A stretch of 64,000 nt of DNA from Tipula vernalis (Eukaryota > Arthropoda > Insecta > Diptera > Tipulidae). The stretch covers positions 46,996,333 to 47,060,332 of the forward strand of contig OY282560.1 of assembly GCA_958295665.1 (NCBI GenBank), in the 5' to 3' direction. Position numbers and translations under genes: made by a program. Under the pieces are notes generated by a model. It did no database searches, was not told the DNA's origin, and saw nothing but the letters and a program-made list of their open reading frames with translations. Position 1 is the first letter of the stretch. Each line of letters opens with the position of its first letter. Shown in pieces: positions 1 to 11,687 of this stretch.

Positions 1-3000
1 AAAAATGTTATCGCAGCATTTCAGATTTTTGCCGTTCAAAATCTGTGGGCTAAAGCACAGTTGATTTTCAATAAAATCGAATTTTCTTTGAAATGGTTAG
101 AAATATTCGAGCAATCCAAATGCAAGTTGGCAAAATAAATACAGATCCTGAAGCCTATTGATAGAGCTATTGACCAATGTAATCGGAGCATTTTAGATTT
201 TTGCCGTTCAAAATCTGTGGGCTAAAGCACAGTTGATTTTCAATAAAATCGAATTTTCTTTGAAATGGTTAGAAATATTCGAGCAATCCAAATGCAAGTT
301 GGCAAAATAAATACAGATCCTGAAGCCTATTGATAGAGCTATTGACCAATGTAATCGGAGCATTTTAGATTTTTGCCGTTCAAAATCTGTGGGCTAAAGC
401 ACAGTTGATTTTCAATAAAATCGAATTTTCTTTGAAATGGTTAGAAATATTCGAGCAATCCAAATGAAAGTTGGCAAAATTAATACAGATCCTGAAGCCT
501 ATTGATAGAGCTATTGACCAATGTAATCGGAGCATTTTAGATTTTTGCCGTTCAAAATCTGTGGGCTAAAGCACAGTTGATTTTCAATAAAATCGAATTT
601 TCTTTGAAATGGTTAGAAATATTCGAGCAATCCAAATGCAAGTTGGCAAAATAAATACAGATCCTGAAGCCTATTGATAGAGCTATTGACCAATGTAATC
701 GGAGCATTTTAGATTTTTGCCGTTCAAAATCTGTGGGCTAAAGCACAGTTGATTTTCAATAAAATCGAATTTTCTTTGAAATGGTTAGAAATATTCGAGC
801 AATCCAAATGCAAGTTGGCAAAATAAATACAGATCCTGAAGCCTATTGATAGAGCTATTGATTAACGTAATCGGAGCATTTTAGATTTTTGCCGTTCAAA
901 ATCTATGGGCTAAAGCACAGTTGATTTTCAATAAAATCGAATTTTCTTTGAAATGGTTAGAAATATTCGAGCAATCCAAATGCAAGTTGGCAAAATAAAT
1001 ACAGATCCTGAAGCCTATTGATAGAGCTATTGACCAATGTAATTGGAGCATTTTAGATTTTTGCCGTTCAAAATCTGTGGGCTAAAGCACAGTTGATTTT
1101 CAATAAAATCGAATTTTCTTTGAAATGGTTAGAAATATTCGAGCAATCCAAATGAAAGTTGGCAAAATTAATACAGATCCTGAAGCCTATTGATAGAGCT
1201 ATTGACCAATGTAATCGGAGCATTTTAGATTTTTGCCGTTCAAAATCTGTGGGCTAAAGCACAGTTGATTTTCAATAAAATCGAATTTTCTTTGAAATGG
1301 TTAGAAATATTCGAGCAATCCAAATGAAAGTTGGCAAAATAAATACAGATCCTGAAGCCTATTGATAGAGCTATTGACCAATGTAATCGGAGCATTTTAG
1401 ATTTTTGCCGTTCAAAATCTGTGGGCTAAAAAAGCACAGTTGATTTTCAATAAAATCGAATTTTCTTTGAAATGGTTAGAAATATTCGAGCAATCCAAAT
1501 GCAAGTTGGCAAAATAAATACAGATCCTGAAGCCTATTGATAGAGCTATTGACCAACGTAATCGGAGCATTTTAGATTTTTGCCGTTCAAAATCTATGGG
1601 CTAAAGCACAGTTGATTTTCAATAAAATCGAATTTTCTTTGAAATGGTTAGAAATATTCGAGCAATCCAAATGCAAGTTGGCAAAATAAATACAGATCCT
1701 GAAGCCTATTGATAGAGCTATTGACCAATGTAATCGGAGCATTTTAGATTTTTGCCGTTCAAAATCTGTGGGCTAAAGCACAGTTGATTTTCAATAAAAT
1801 CGAATTTTCTTTGAAATGGTTAGAAATATTCGAGCAATCCAAATGAAAGTTGGCAAAATTAATACAGATCCTGAAGCCTATTGATAGAGCTATTGACCAA
1901 TGTAATCGGAGCATTTTAGATTTTTGCCGTTCAAAATCTGTGGGCTAAAGCACAGTTGATTTCAATAAAATCGAATTTTCTTTGAAATGGTTAAAAATAT
2001 TCGAGCAATCCAAATGAAAGTTGGCAAAATAAATACAGATCCTGAAGCCTATTGATAGAGCTATTGACCAATGTAATCGGAGCATTTTAGATTTTTGCCG
2101 TTCAAAATCTGTGGGCTAAAGCACAGTTGATTTTCAATAAAATCGAATTTTCTTTGAAATGGTTAGAAATATTCGAGCAATCCAAATGAAAGTTGGCAAA
2201 ATTAATACAGATCCTGAAGCCTATTGATAGAGCTATTGACCAATGTAATCGGAGCATTTTAGATTTTTGCCGTTCAAAATCTGTGGGCTAAAGCACAGGT
2301 GATTTTCAATAAAATCGAATTTTCTTTGAAATGGTTAGAAATATTCGAGCAATCCAAATGAAAGTTGGCAAAATTAATACAGATCCTGAAGCCTATTGAT
2401 AGAGCTATTGACCAATGTAATCGGAGCATTTTAGATTTTTGCCGTTCAAAATCTGTGGGCTAAAGCACAGTTGATTTCAATAAAATCGAATTTTCTTTGA
2501 AATGGTTAAAAATATTCGAGCAATCCAAATGAAAGTTGGCAAAATAAATACAGATCCTGAAGCCTATTGATAGAGCTATTGACCAATGTAATCGGAGCAT
2601 TTTAGATTTTTGCCGTTCAAAATCTGTGGGCTAAAGCACAGTTGATTTTCAATAAAATCGAATTTTCTTTGAAATGGTTAGAAATATTCGAGCAATCCAA
2701 ATGAAAGTTGGCAAAATTAATACAGATCCTGAAGCCTATTGATAGAGCTATTGACCAATGTAATCGGAGCATTTTAGATTTTTGCCGTTCAAAATCTGTG
2801 GGCTAAAGCACAGTTGATTTTCAATAAAATCGAATTTTCTTTGAAATGGTTAGAAATATTCGAGCAATCCAAATGAAAGTTGGCAAAATTAATACAGATC
2901 CTGAAGCCTATTGATAGAGCTATTGACCAATGTAATCGGAGCATTTTAGATTTTTGCCGTTCAAAATCTGTGGGCTAAAGCACAGTTGATTTTCAATAAA

Positions 3001-5951
3001 ATCGAATTTTCTTTGAAATGGTTAGAAATATTCGAGCAATCCAAATGCAAGTTGGCAAAATAAATACAGATCCTGAAGCCTATTGATAGAGCTATTGACC
3101 AATGTAATCGGAGCATTTTAGATTTTTGCCGTTCAAAATCTGTGGGCTAAAGCACAGTTGATTTTCAATAAAATCGAATTTTCTTTGAAATGGTTAGAAA
3201 TATTCGAGCAATCCAAATGCAAGTTGGCAAAATTAATACAGATCCTGAAGCCTATTGATAGAGCTATTGACCAACGTAATCGGAGCATTTTAGATTTTTG
3301 CCGTTCAAAATCTATGGGCTAAAGCACAGTTGATTTTCAATAAAATCGAATTTTCTTTGAAATGGTTAGAAATATTCGAGCAATCCAAATGCAAGTTGGC
3401 AAAATAAATACAGATCCTGAAGCCTATTGATAGAGCTATTGACCAATGTAATCGGAGCATTTTAGATTTTTGCCGTTCAAAATCTGTGGGCTAAAGCACA
3501 GTTGATTTTCAATAAAATCGAATTTTCTTTGAAATGGTTAGAAATATTCGAGCAATCCAAATGAAAGTTGGCAAAATTAATACAGATCCTGAAGCCTATT
3601 GATAGAGCTATTGACCAATGTAATCGGAGCATTTTAGATTTTTGCCGTTCAAAATCTGTGGGCTAAAGCACAGTTGATTTTCAATAAAATCGAATTTTCT
3701 TTGAAATGGTTAGAAATATTCGAGCAATCCAAATGAAAGTTGGCAAAATAAATACAGATCCTGAAGCCTATTGATAGAGCTATTGACCAATGTAATCGGA
3801 GCATTTTAGATTTTTGCCGTTCAAAATCTGTGGGCTAAAAAAGCACAGTTGATTTTCAATAAAATCGAATTTTCTTTGAAATGGTTAGAAATATTCGAGC
3901 AATCCAAATGCAAGTTGGCAAAATAAATACAGATCCTGAAGCCTATTGATAGAGCTATTGACCAATGTAATCGGAGCATTTTAGATTTTTGCCGTTCAAA
4001 ATCTGTGGGCTAAAGCACAGTTGATTTTCAATAAAATCGAATTTTCTTTGAAATGGTTAGAAATATTCGAGCAATCCAAATGAAAGTTGGCAAAATAAAT
4101 ACAGATCCTGAAGCCTATTGATAGAGCTATTGACCAATGTAATCGGAGCATTTTAGATTTTTGCCGTTCAAAATCTATGGGCTAAAGCACAGTTGATTTT
4201 CAATAAAATCGAATTTTCTTTGAAATGGTTAGAAATATTCGAGCAATCCAAATGCAAGTTGGCAAAATAAATACAGATCCTGAAGCCTATTGATAGAGCT
4301 ATTGACCAATGTAATCGGAGCATTTTAGATTTTTGCCGTTCAAAATCTGTGGGCTAAAGCACAGTTGATTTTCAATAAAATCGAATTTTCTTTGAAATGG
4401 TTAGAAATATTCGAGCAATCCAAATGCAAGTTGGCAAAATAAATACAGATCCTGAAGCCTATTGATAGAGCTATTGACCAATGTAATCGGAGCATTTTAG
4501 ATTTTTGCCGTTCAAAATCTATGGGCTAAAGCACAGTTGATTTTCAATAAAATCGAATTTTCTTTGAAATGGTTAGAAATATTCGAGCAATCCAAATGAA
4601 AGTTGGCAAAATAAATACAGATCCTGAAGCCTATTGATAGAGCTATTGACCAATGTAATCGGAGCATTTTAGATTTTTGCCGTTCAAAATCTATGGGCTA
4701 AAGCACAGTTGATTTTCAATAAAATCGAATTTTCTTTGAAATGGTTAGAAATATTCGAGCAATCCAAATGCAAGTTGGCAAAATAAATACAGATCCTGAA
4801 GCCTATTGATAGAGCTATTGACCAATGTTATCGCAGCATTTTAGATTTTTGCCGTTCAAAATCTGTGGGCTAAAGCACAGTTGATTTTCAATAAAATCGA
4901 ATTTTCTTTGAAATGGTTAGAAATATTCGAGCAATCCAAATGCAAGTTGGCAAAATAAATACAGATCCTGAAGCCTATTGATAGAGCTATTGACCAATGT
5001 AATCGGAGCATTTTAGATTTTTGCCGTTCAAAATCTGTGGGCTAAAGCACAGTTGATTTTCAATAAAATCGAATTTTCTTTGAAATGGTTAGAAATATTC
5101 GAGCAATCCAAATGCAAGTTGGCAAAATAAATACAGATCCTGAAGCCTATTGATAGAGCTATTGACCAATGTAATCGGAGCATTTTAGATTTTTGCCGTT
5201 CAAAATCTGTGGGCTAAAGCACAGTTGATTTTCAATAAAATCGAATTTTCTTTGAAATGGTTAGAAATATTCGAGCAATCCAAATGAAAGTTGGCAAAAT
5301 AAATACAGATCCTGAAGCCTATTGATAGAGCTATTGACCAATGTAATCGGAGCATTTTAGATGTTTGCCGTTCAAAATCTATGGGCTAAAGCACAGTTGA
5401 TTTTCAATAAAATCGAATTTTCTTTGAAATGGTTAGAAATATTCGAGCAATCCAAATGCAAGTTGGCAAAATAAATACAGATCCTGAAGCCTATTGATAG
5501 AGCTATTGACCAATGTAATCGGAGCATTTTAGATTTTTGCCGTTCAAAATCTGTGGGCTAAATCGGAGCATTTTAGATTTTTGCCGTTCAAAATCTATGG
5601 GCAGCACAGTTGATTTTCAATAAAATCGAATTTTCTTTGAAATGTTTAGAAATATTCGAGCAATCCAAATGCAAGTTGGCAAAATAAATACAGATCCTGA
5701 AGCCTATTGATAGAGCCATTGACCAATGTAATCGGAGCATTTTAGATTTTTGCCGTTCAAAATCTGTGGGCTAAAGCACAGTTGATTTTCAATAAAATCG
5801 AATTTTCTTTGAAATGGTTAGAAATATTCGAGCAATCCAAATGCAAGTTGGCAAAATAAATACAGATCCTGAAGCCTATTGATAGAGCTATGGACCAACG
5901 TAATCGGAGCATTTTAGATTTTTGCCGTTCAAAATCTGTGGGCTAAAGCAC
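1..5951. repeat. 172-bp satellite DNA array, about 34 tandem copies
   Basis: Head-to-tail copies of a 172-bp unit run from the window edge to 5951; the anchor aatgt recurs at 4, 176, 348 and so on. Units are nearly identical and differ at a few diagnostic sites: tgcaag or tgaaag, aaataaat or aaattaat, ctgtggg or ctatggg, and ccaatgt or ccaacgt. Each unit contains the dyad AGATTTT-8 nt-AAAATCT. Some units carry single-base deletions (near 1957 and 2473) or an AAA insertion (near 1430 and 3838). The last 400 bp are disordered, with a partial unit at 5560-5605. Since 172 is not a multiple of 3, no reading frame is shared between units. This is probably pericentromeric or heterochromatic satellite; the true array extends left of the window. 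Confidence 0.97.
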
Positions 5952-7900
5952 CGTCCTGTGTGGTATATTGTTGACTTACCGTAAGATTATACATCCTTCG
6001 ACGTGGAAATCACTGCCTAAACTGGAAACTTAAAAACGGGGAAAGTGGAAGTGGATAGATTTAGAAGAAATTTAAATGTGTGAGATTGGGTTATCGCACG
6101 TGAGTCCACTATCCATATCAAGTGGAGGTTTATAAACGTTATTCAAAAATTAAGTGGTTTGCATTATGACATACTTCTTGATGATGCTACCATCAGTGGA
6201 AAAGGCATATTGATCAAATTCGGTTGGTTGGACCAAATGTGGGCGAAAGTAGAGTAAGTCTGTTAATATCATTGGGTATCCAAAGCTTCCGGCTGTTGAA
6301 ACAAATGAACCAGGTGGTGAAGTATTACCCATTACGACATTTAGTGGAAATGATTTGATTGATATTAATAGTAGTGGAATTTCTGATAATATCGAACAAA
6401 AAACTTTTGGGTCTAATTTTCATAATTTGCCAGAGGATCTGGATAGGACTAATGATTTAAATAAAAATATTGATATTGACAGAGTCGGGAATGGGAAAAT
6501 AGTAGCAACACGTAGATCTAATCAAACAACCTTAAAATACCATGCAGATTGAATTTATAAACAATAAAAATAAGAAACTCAAATGTTTTAATTTATAAAG
6601 TATTTGGATTTGCATTAATGTTACATGTATGTACGATAATTAAGTTGAATTACTAAAATGATTTAAATAATAGTTATAAGAAAAGAAAAAAGAAATGTAA
6701 TAGTAGATTACATACCGAGGCGGAAGGTATTCCATTCCTATCGAGAGAACTTTAGTTTACCGAGATAAGATTCAAGAACTTGGGATCTCTTGTCACTCAC
6801 GATAATAATATGAGGGAAGATTTCAAAGAGTGTCTTGCCGCTGGCAGTCGAGCTTTGAATCCTCTTTGTGCGCTACTGCTGAAGTCCAAACAAGGCAAGA
6901 ACAGTTCAAAAGAATGGAACACAAAATCAAACATCCAGAAATGTTAAAGTATTTACGGAAAGTTAAATACCGCCAAAAAAGGATTAAGGTCAATAGTCAA
7001 TGCTGAAACGAGAGATAAAGAAAACAAAATCCGTTGTAAATTTTGTTACCAATATAAAATTGCCTCTGAATTGCAAACAACTGGTTGGAAGGGACAAAGC
7101 GATCAAATTAAAACATAAAGTTAATCTTTTATTTTTTTAATTTGTTTACTTTGTTCTACTTTCATTAAATGATTTATGATCATTTTTCTGAGACAATAGA
7201 AGAAATAATGTTACTAGTGAAAAACTCAAACCTAACTTAAAGTTAAAGAGAACGCGTAATTCTATGGAAAACGATCTCTATAATATTTACGAGAATAAAA
7301 TTTGGGATCGATGGATCTCATTGATTTGTCATGATTTGCAGATGGCTTCCTTTTAAATACAAATTTATGTTGTTAGCTTTATACATTATTAATTTAGTGA
7401 AGGGTGTTAAAAGATGAATTTCTCCCATTGCAGTAATGCCTTTATAAACAACGGAAACCGAGTAAGAAAGCCAGTGACACTTCGTTGAGATCAACGTACA
7501 TATTTAAATTAAAGTGTTGATATACTATATATATGTATGTGTATATTGAATGCCGCTTTACAGGACCAGCCTAGTCTATCCAAATGTAACAAAATTTATT
7601 ACGTTCCAACTTAATATACTTTGTCACATTCCAATTATTCGTGAATTATCTAGCACTGTACAATATGTTAACCTATATTTCAGCACTTCAATTTATATAT
7701 AATGTACGTTGATCTCAATAAAAAAAAGTGTATGAGATGGCGAAAAAAGAAAAACTGATTCAAATATTAATAGCACATCATCAATGAATCCAAAAATAAT
7801 AACAAAGATATTGAAATGCACAGAGCCTCTAAGTTCCAAAAATAGATCACGTGGATTTACAATTTTTAATAAAATAAAATAAAAACGCGAACGCACAACA
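5952..7900. other. unannotated stretch between satellite and first ankyrin gene
   Basis: No convincing gene is seen. A 65-codon open frame at 6355-6552 has no recognised domain. Around 6815-6900 a plus-strand reading resembles a short LINE reverse-transcriptase scrap (residues like KECLAAGSRAL), but it is too short and broken to annotate. The rest is AT-rich with no clear TIRs. Confidence 0.5.
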
Positions 7901-7913
7901 AAATAAATAAATT

Positions 7914-7951
7914 ATTTATAACAGCGAAAATTCAATTTTCATCTTCAGTCG
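7914..7951 (+). promoter_or_regulatory. candidate core promoter of the 851-aa ankyrin gene
   Basis: A TATA-like TATTTATAA (7914-7922) lies about 33 bp upstream of a TCAGTC initiator match (7945-7950, A at 7947). This gives a 5' UTR of about 45 nt before the ATG at 7992. The spacing fits the insect TATA-Inr arrangement, but both motifs are common in AT-rich DNA, so this is an inference. Confidence 0.35.
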
Positions 7952-7991
7952 AGAAATAATATTACAAAAATAAAGAGAAAAAATCTAAGTT

Positions 7992-10547
7992 ATGTCTATA
8001 CAAAATCGGTCCGGTCCGATAAAGCCCTTATCCAGTGATTACCTTCATCACAGTGCCTACGAAGGTAAACTCGATAAAGTGCAAACACTTTTGAAAGAAT
8101 TTTGTGTGTACCAAAAGTGTAGCAACAATGTGACCGCATTAATGTATACGTTAAGTAATCGTAAATTGGATGTGTTAACAGAATTATGGAAAATTTACGA
8201 GAGTGATATAAAATTCGTACGTGACCAAATTGCCAGTGGTAAAGAATTAAATCATCCAATTTTTATCGGATTTGGTGTGGAGAATATTGAAGAAATTGAG
8301 CAAATGATGAAACCGTACAAAATTGATGATGATGGCAGTAGTGGTGATAGTTCTTTGGACGTCATTGTGCTATTGAAGAGTGATAATTTTACGCCAACGA
8401 AAGTGATAAAATTGAATACGAGTAGTGGAAATTTTTCAACGGTTGTGAAAATTATTGGGGCCTGCATTGAAAATGGTGTGCTGGATTTGCATGAACGCAA
8501 TGATCGTGGTGAAACTTTAATTGATATTGTAATTCACAACGGGTTGGACGATTTAGCGGCAAAGCTAACGGATTATGGTATTACTGTGGTTAAAGATCAA
8601 GATAAAAGTGTTGGTGAAAATAAATCAAAGGATGATGTGCAGCCAACAGCAGAATTGAACAGCTCTATTAATATTGATAAACTACTAGAGGGTAGCTGGG
8701 ATGATGTAAAGAATTTTTTGGACCAACCAGGAGCTTCAGTAGATGATTTAGTTAGCAGCTCCGGGCTGAATTTATTTCATGCAGCGATTAAATCTTCTCG
8801 ACAAGAAATAGCTGAAAAACTGTGGAATCTTAAACCGAATTATAAAATTGCTGCGCCAGATGGAAATTTTCCTGTTCATGACGCGATCAAAAAAGGATTT
8901 AAAAATTTAGTAACCCTTATGCTAAATGAAGATAAGGATATTATTTTGCAGCAGGATCGGACAGGTTACAATTGTTTGCATCATATGACGTTATCAAATT
9001 GGTTGGATGAAGTAACCAATATTCTGGAAAAACATCAACATTTGAGTGGCGAATTTTTTAAAAATGTCGGTGTTGGCGTAACTTTCCTAAAAGGTTTATT
9101 CGGTTTAAAACATGCCATTATAGAATTTATTATCAAAAAGACAATTCAAAGTGTAACTGAAGAAACATTCTACGTCCTATTGAATACGATAGCTGGCAGC
9201 AGTTGTGCCACCACACTAAAATTTTTACTCGAATCGAGAAAAATCGATTTAGGACGTGGACCAGAATCACCTATTATGGTCGCATTAAGACATAACCAAA
9301 TAGACAGTGCCAAACTATTATTAGAGCATGCAGAACGGGACTGCTTAAACAAAATTTTCGATCAAGACCACAACAATTTATTGAAGTATGTGATATTTTT
9401 GAATCGAGGAACACAGCATACCAGTGATATAACGGATGAAAATGCACTTTACAATGAATTGAATCCTATTCTAGATGATTTACTCGCCAAAGGTGTGGAT
9501 TACAAAAACGTAAATAGCTCCGGAAAAAATTTACTCCACATCGCAACGGATGGTTGCAACATTTACGCCATGAAAAAATTACTTGAGCTAGGTGTTGATG
9601 AAAATCATAAGGATAATTCCGGTTTTCCACCGATTAACTATGCCAAAAATATTCCCAGTATCAAACTATTTACGTCCACAACATACACGGATTTGCCAAC
9701 ATATTTATTTGTCGAGCGACCCCCACTTTTGGAGTATATCCTTGAGAATGGAGCTAACGCTGATGCGGCCAATGCAGAAAATCAAACCGCACTATATTTT
9801 ACCACACGACTTGATGTTTGTAAAATACTGCTAAAACACAACGCAAATGTAAATCACATCGATGTCCACGATAATACTCCAATCCATGCCGCATTTTCAC
9901 GATCCGTTTATAAAATTGCAACGTACTTGCTGGAAACGGAAGCAGCAGATTTCACATGCCTCAACCAAAATGGTATCTCATATTTAATTTATTTTTTGGT
10001 TGCCTATCAAAAATTTCCCAAATTATATGCATCGCCAGCATTTTTGGAAATGGTTAAAACTCATTGTAACGATATCGATGAATTTCATAGACCATATTTG
10101 CATACAGCCATCGAAAAGAATATAACCCTAGCGAAATTATTGTTGAGTCAAGAAAATGTTGATATAAATTTACGAAACGCTGAAACCGGTGACACTGCAT
10201 TGCATTGTGCCGCATATTTTAATAAATACGAGATCATAAGCGAATTGTTAACGCGTGAATTCGATGTCAATGTGCTGAATAGTTCAAATCAAACACCGTT
10301 GCATATGGCCGCGAGGCGACAGCACATGGAAGCAATTGAAATTTTGTTGCAACACAATGCGAATGTAGATGTGGCAGACAATGAGGGACAAACGCCTCTG
10401 CATGAGGCAGCGCTTAAAGAGGAGAGTGGCGAAATATTTTGTAGTCTCTTAATGAAGAGTGCCCAACCAATGGCTGTGAATGCGAATAAAAAATCACCAT
10501 GTGACCTCTTGCCGGAGCCGTTGCGAAAAATGTTTTATTTTTTGTAA
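7992..10547 (+). CDS. ankyrin-repeat protein 1 (851 aa, intronless)
   Basis: One uninterrupted frame encodes 851 residues made largely of ankyrin repeats, a protein-binding scaffold. The clearest repeats carry TPLH-type turns near the C-terminus (residues about 730-800: GDTALHCAA, QTPLHMAA, QTPLHEAA). The N-terminus has one ankyrin-like repeat, then a conserved block unlike ankyrin: YESDIKFV, PIFIGFG (89-95) and VIVLLKSDNF (about 124-133). This block recurs in the other three genes. A CND signature (THCND) precedes the last repeats, and the protein ends PCDLLPEPLRKMFYFL. There is no signal peptide or membrane segment, so it is probably cytosolic or nuclear. AATAAA follows at 10593. It is closest to the 874-aa gene at 29053. 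The binding partner is unknown. Confidence 0.9.
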   Translation: MSIQNRSGPIKPLSSDYLHHSAYEGKLDKVQTLLKEFCVYQKCSNNVTALMYTLSNRKLDVLTELWKIYESDIKFVRDQIASGKELNHPIFIGFGVENIEEIEQMMKPYKIDDDGSSGDSSLDVIVLLKSDNFTPTKVIKLNTSSGNFSTVVKIIGACIENGVLDLHERNDRGETLIDIVIHNGLDDLAAKLTDYGITVVKDQDKSVGENKSKDDVQPTAELNSSINIDKLLEGSWDDVKNFLDQPGASVDDLVSSSGLNLFHAAIKSSRQEIAEKLWNLKPNYKIAAPDGNFPVHDAIKKGFKNLVTLMLNEDKDIILQQDRTGYNCLHHMTLSNWLDEVTNILEKHQHLSGEFFKNVGVGVTFLKGLFGLKHAIIEFIIKKTIQSVTEETFYVLLNTIAGSSCATTLKFLLESRKIDLGRGPESPIMVALRHNQIDSAKLLLEHAERDCLNKIFDQDHNNLLKYVIFLNRGTQHTSDITDENALYNELNPILDDLLAKGVDYKNVNSSGKNLLHIATDGCNIYAMKKLLELGVDENHKDNSGFPPINYAKNIPSIKLFTSTTYTDLPTYLFVERPPLLEYILENGANADAANAENQTALYFTTRLDVCKILLKHNANVNHIDVHDNTPIHAAFSRSVYKIATYLLETEAADFTCLNQNGISYLIYFLVAYQKFPKLYASPAFLEMVKTHCNDIDEFHRPYLHTAIEKNITLAKLLLSQENVDINLRNAETGDTALHCAAYFNKYEIISELLTREFDVNVLNSSNQTPLHMAARRQHMEAIEILLQHNANVDVADNEGQTPLHEAALKEESGEIFCSLLMKSAQPMAVNANKKSPCDLLPEPLRKMFYFL

Positions 10548-10592
10548 TATTTTAACGATAAAGTTATTTCTTTTTTTTTAAATAATATATTT

Positions 10593-10598
10593 AATAAA
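10593..10598 (+). terminator. polyadenylation signal AATAAA of ankyrin gene 1
   Basis: AATAAA lies 46 nt past the stop codon of the 851-aa ankyrin gene, in an AT-rich tail. Confidence 0.55.
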
Positions 10599-11650
10599 GT
10601 TTTGATTGAAAATACATTTAAATGTGTAAAATATTTAAATTAAGCGCCACAATGCATAAAAAAGTTGGGATCCATTGGTGAAATTATTGTATTGATTTTG
10701 TCACAGTATTATAAAATTGAATAGTAACATAAGTGGAAGAAAACAATCACTGCACTATACCAATTGTTTAAATTTTCATGACCAATTTTTGAAAGTTATA
10801 CAGATTCCATTTATCACTTTTGACTCCATCAATACTGCAAATAGCCATATGTGTTGTAGAGAACTCATGCGATTATCTTACTAGAATAGCCGCTGGCTAT
10901 TACCTCAAAACTTCGTATCGGTTGATGTTTTGGGATTAAGGTAAGTTTTATGCGACCCGCCTCACCAGCCTTGATGATCTTACCTAATGATGATGTCCTA
11001 AATAGGCTACTTTGTCTACACGGTAGTATACCCCACGTGTCGATAAATTTACTTGTTCAAAAGGTACGTGCCATTCTAATGGAACACTTTTTATACTTTC
11101 TTGATATCTCTACCATGTCATGTACTTCGCAGCAATGGTCTTGAGCTTGTTTGTTTCACCTTAGGATGCCCTTTTGACCTGCTTGCTTGTCTCTACTTTT
11201 GAATTCTCTAAACGCTTTAATTTCGAAACAATTAGTAATATGAAAAAAATAAATCGCCTATTTTCTGAGAGTTACTTCGGGTTATCGATCGACACATAGT
11301 TGATATCTCACGACACCTACAACGCTGTTTTCAAGGTACGTTTTGGTCGATCCGCCTGGCCGGCCTTCTTTGTCTACAAGTTGGTTTATTTTGCATTTCC
11401 TTATTTTATTTAAAATTACGTTATTTCAAAAATTTTGTTCGGTCGAAAATGAAATGCCAAGTGTCCGTTTCATCATCGTGCTTGAGATCAACTTTCGTCC
11501 AAACTGGATGGCGTCCTTAAGTTGTAGAATTCTATCATATTTTCCAAATCTTCTTATGTAGAATTTCAACATCTTCCACCCAAAATGCTTATCAGGTAAA
11601 AAAGTAACAATAAATCAAACTCGTAAATAATAAAATTTTCATCTTTTTTG
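10599..11650. other. intergenic, no recognised feature
   Basis: There are short open frames on both strands (for example 10950-11144 and 11343-11561), but none has a recognisable motif or coding character. It lies between the ankyrin gene and the 3' end of the THAP gene. Decayed transposon is possible but could not be assigned. Confidence 0.45.
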
Positions 11651-11687
11651 GAAGAAAAAAATATCTATAATGATTAGCTCCAGTTTT

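Noticed and set aside
1..5951. CRISPR array or coding repeat
   Set aside because: Units are contiguous 172-bp copies without unique spacers and have no conserved open frame; this is satellite DNA.
6355..6552. 65-codon plus-strand open frame
   Set aside because: No start context, domain or conserved pattern was recognised; not called as a gene.
6815..6910. LINE reverse-transcriptase scrap
   Set aside because: Only a handful of suggestive residues with stops nearby; too weak to annotate.
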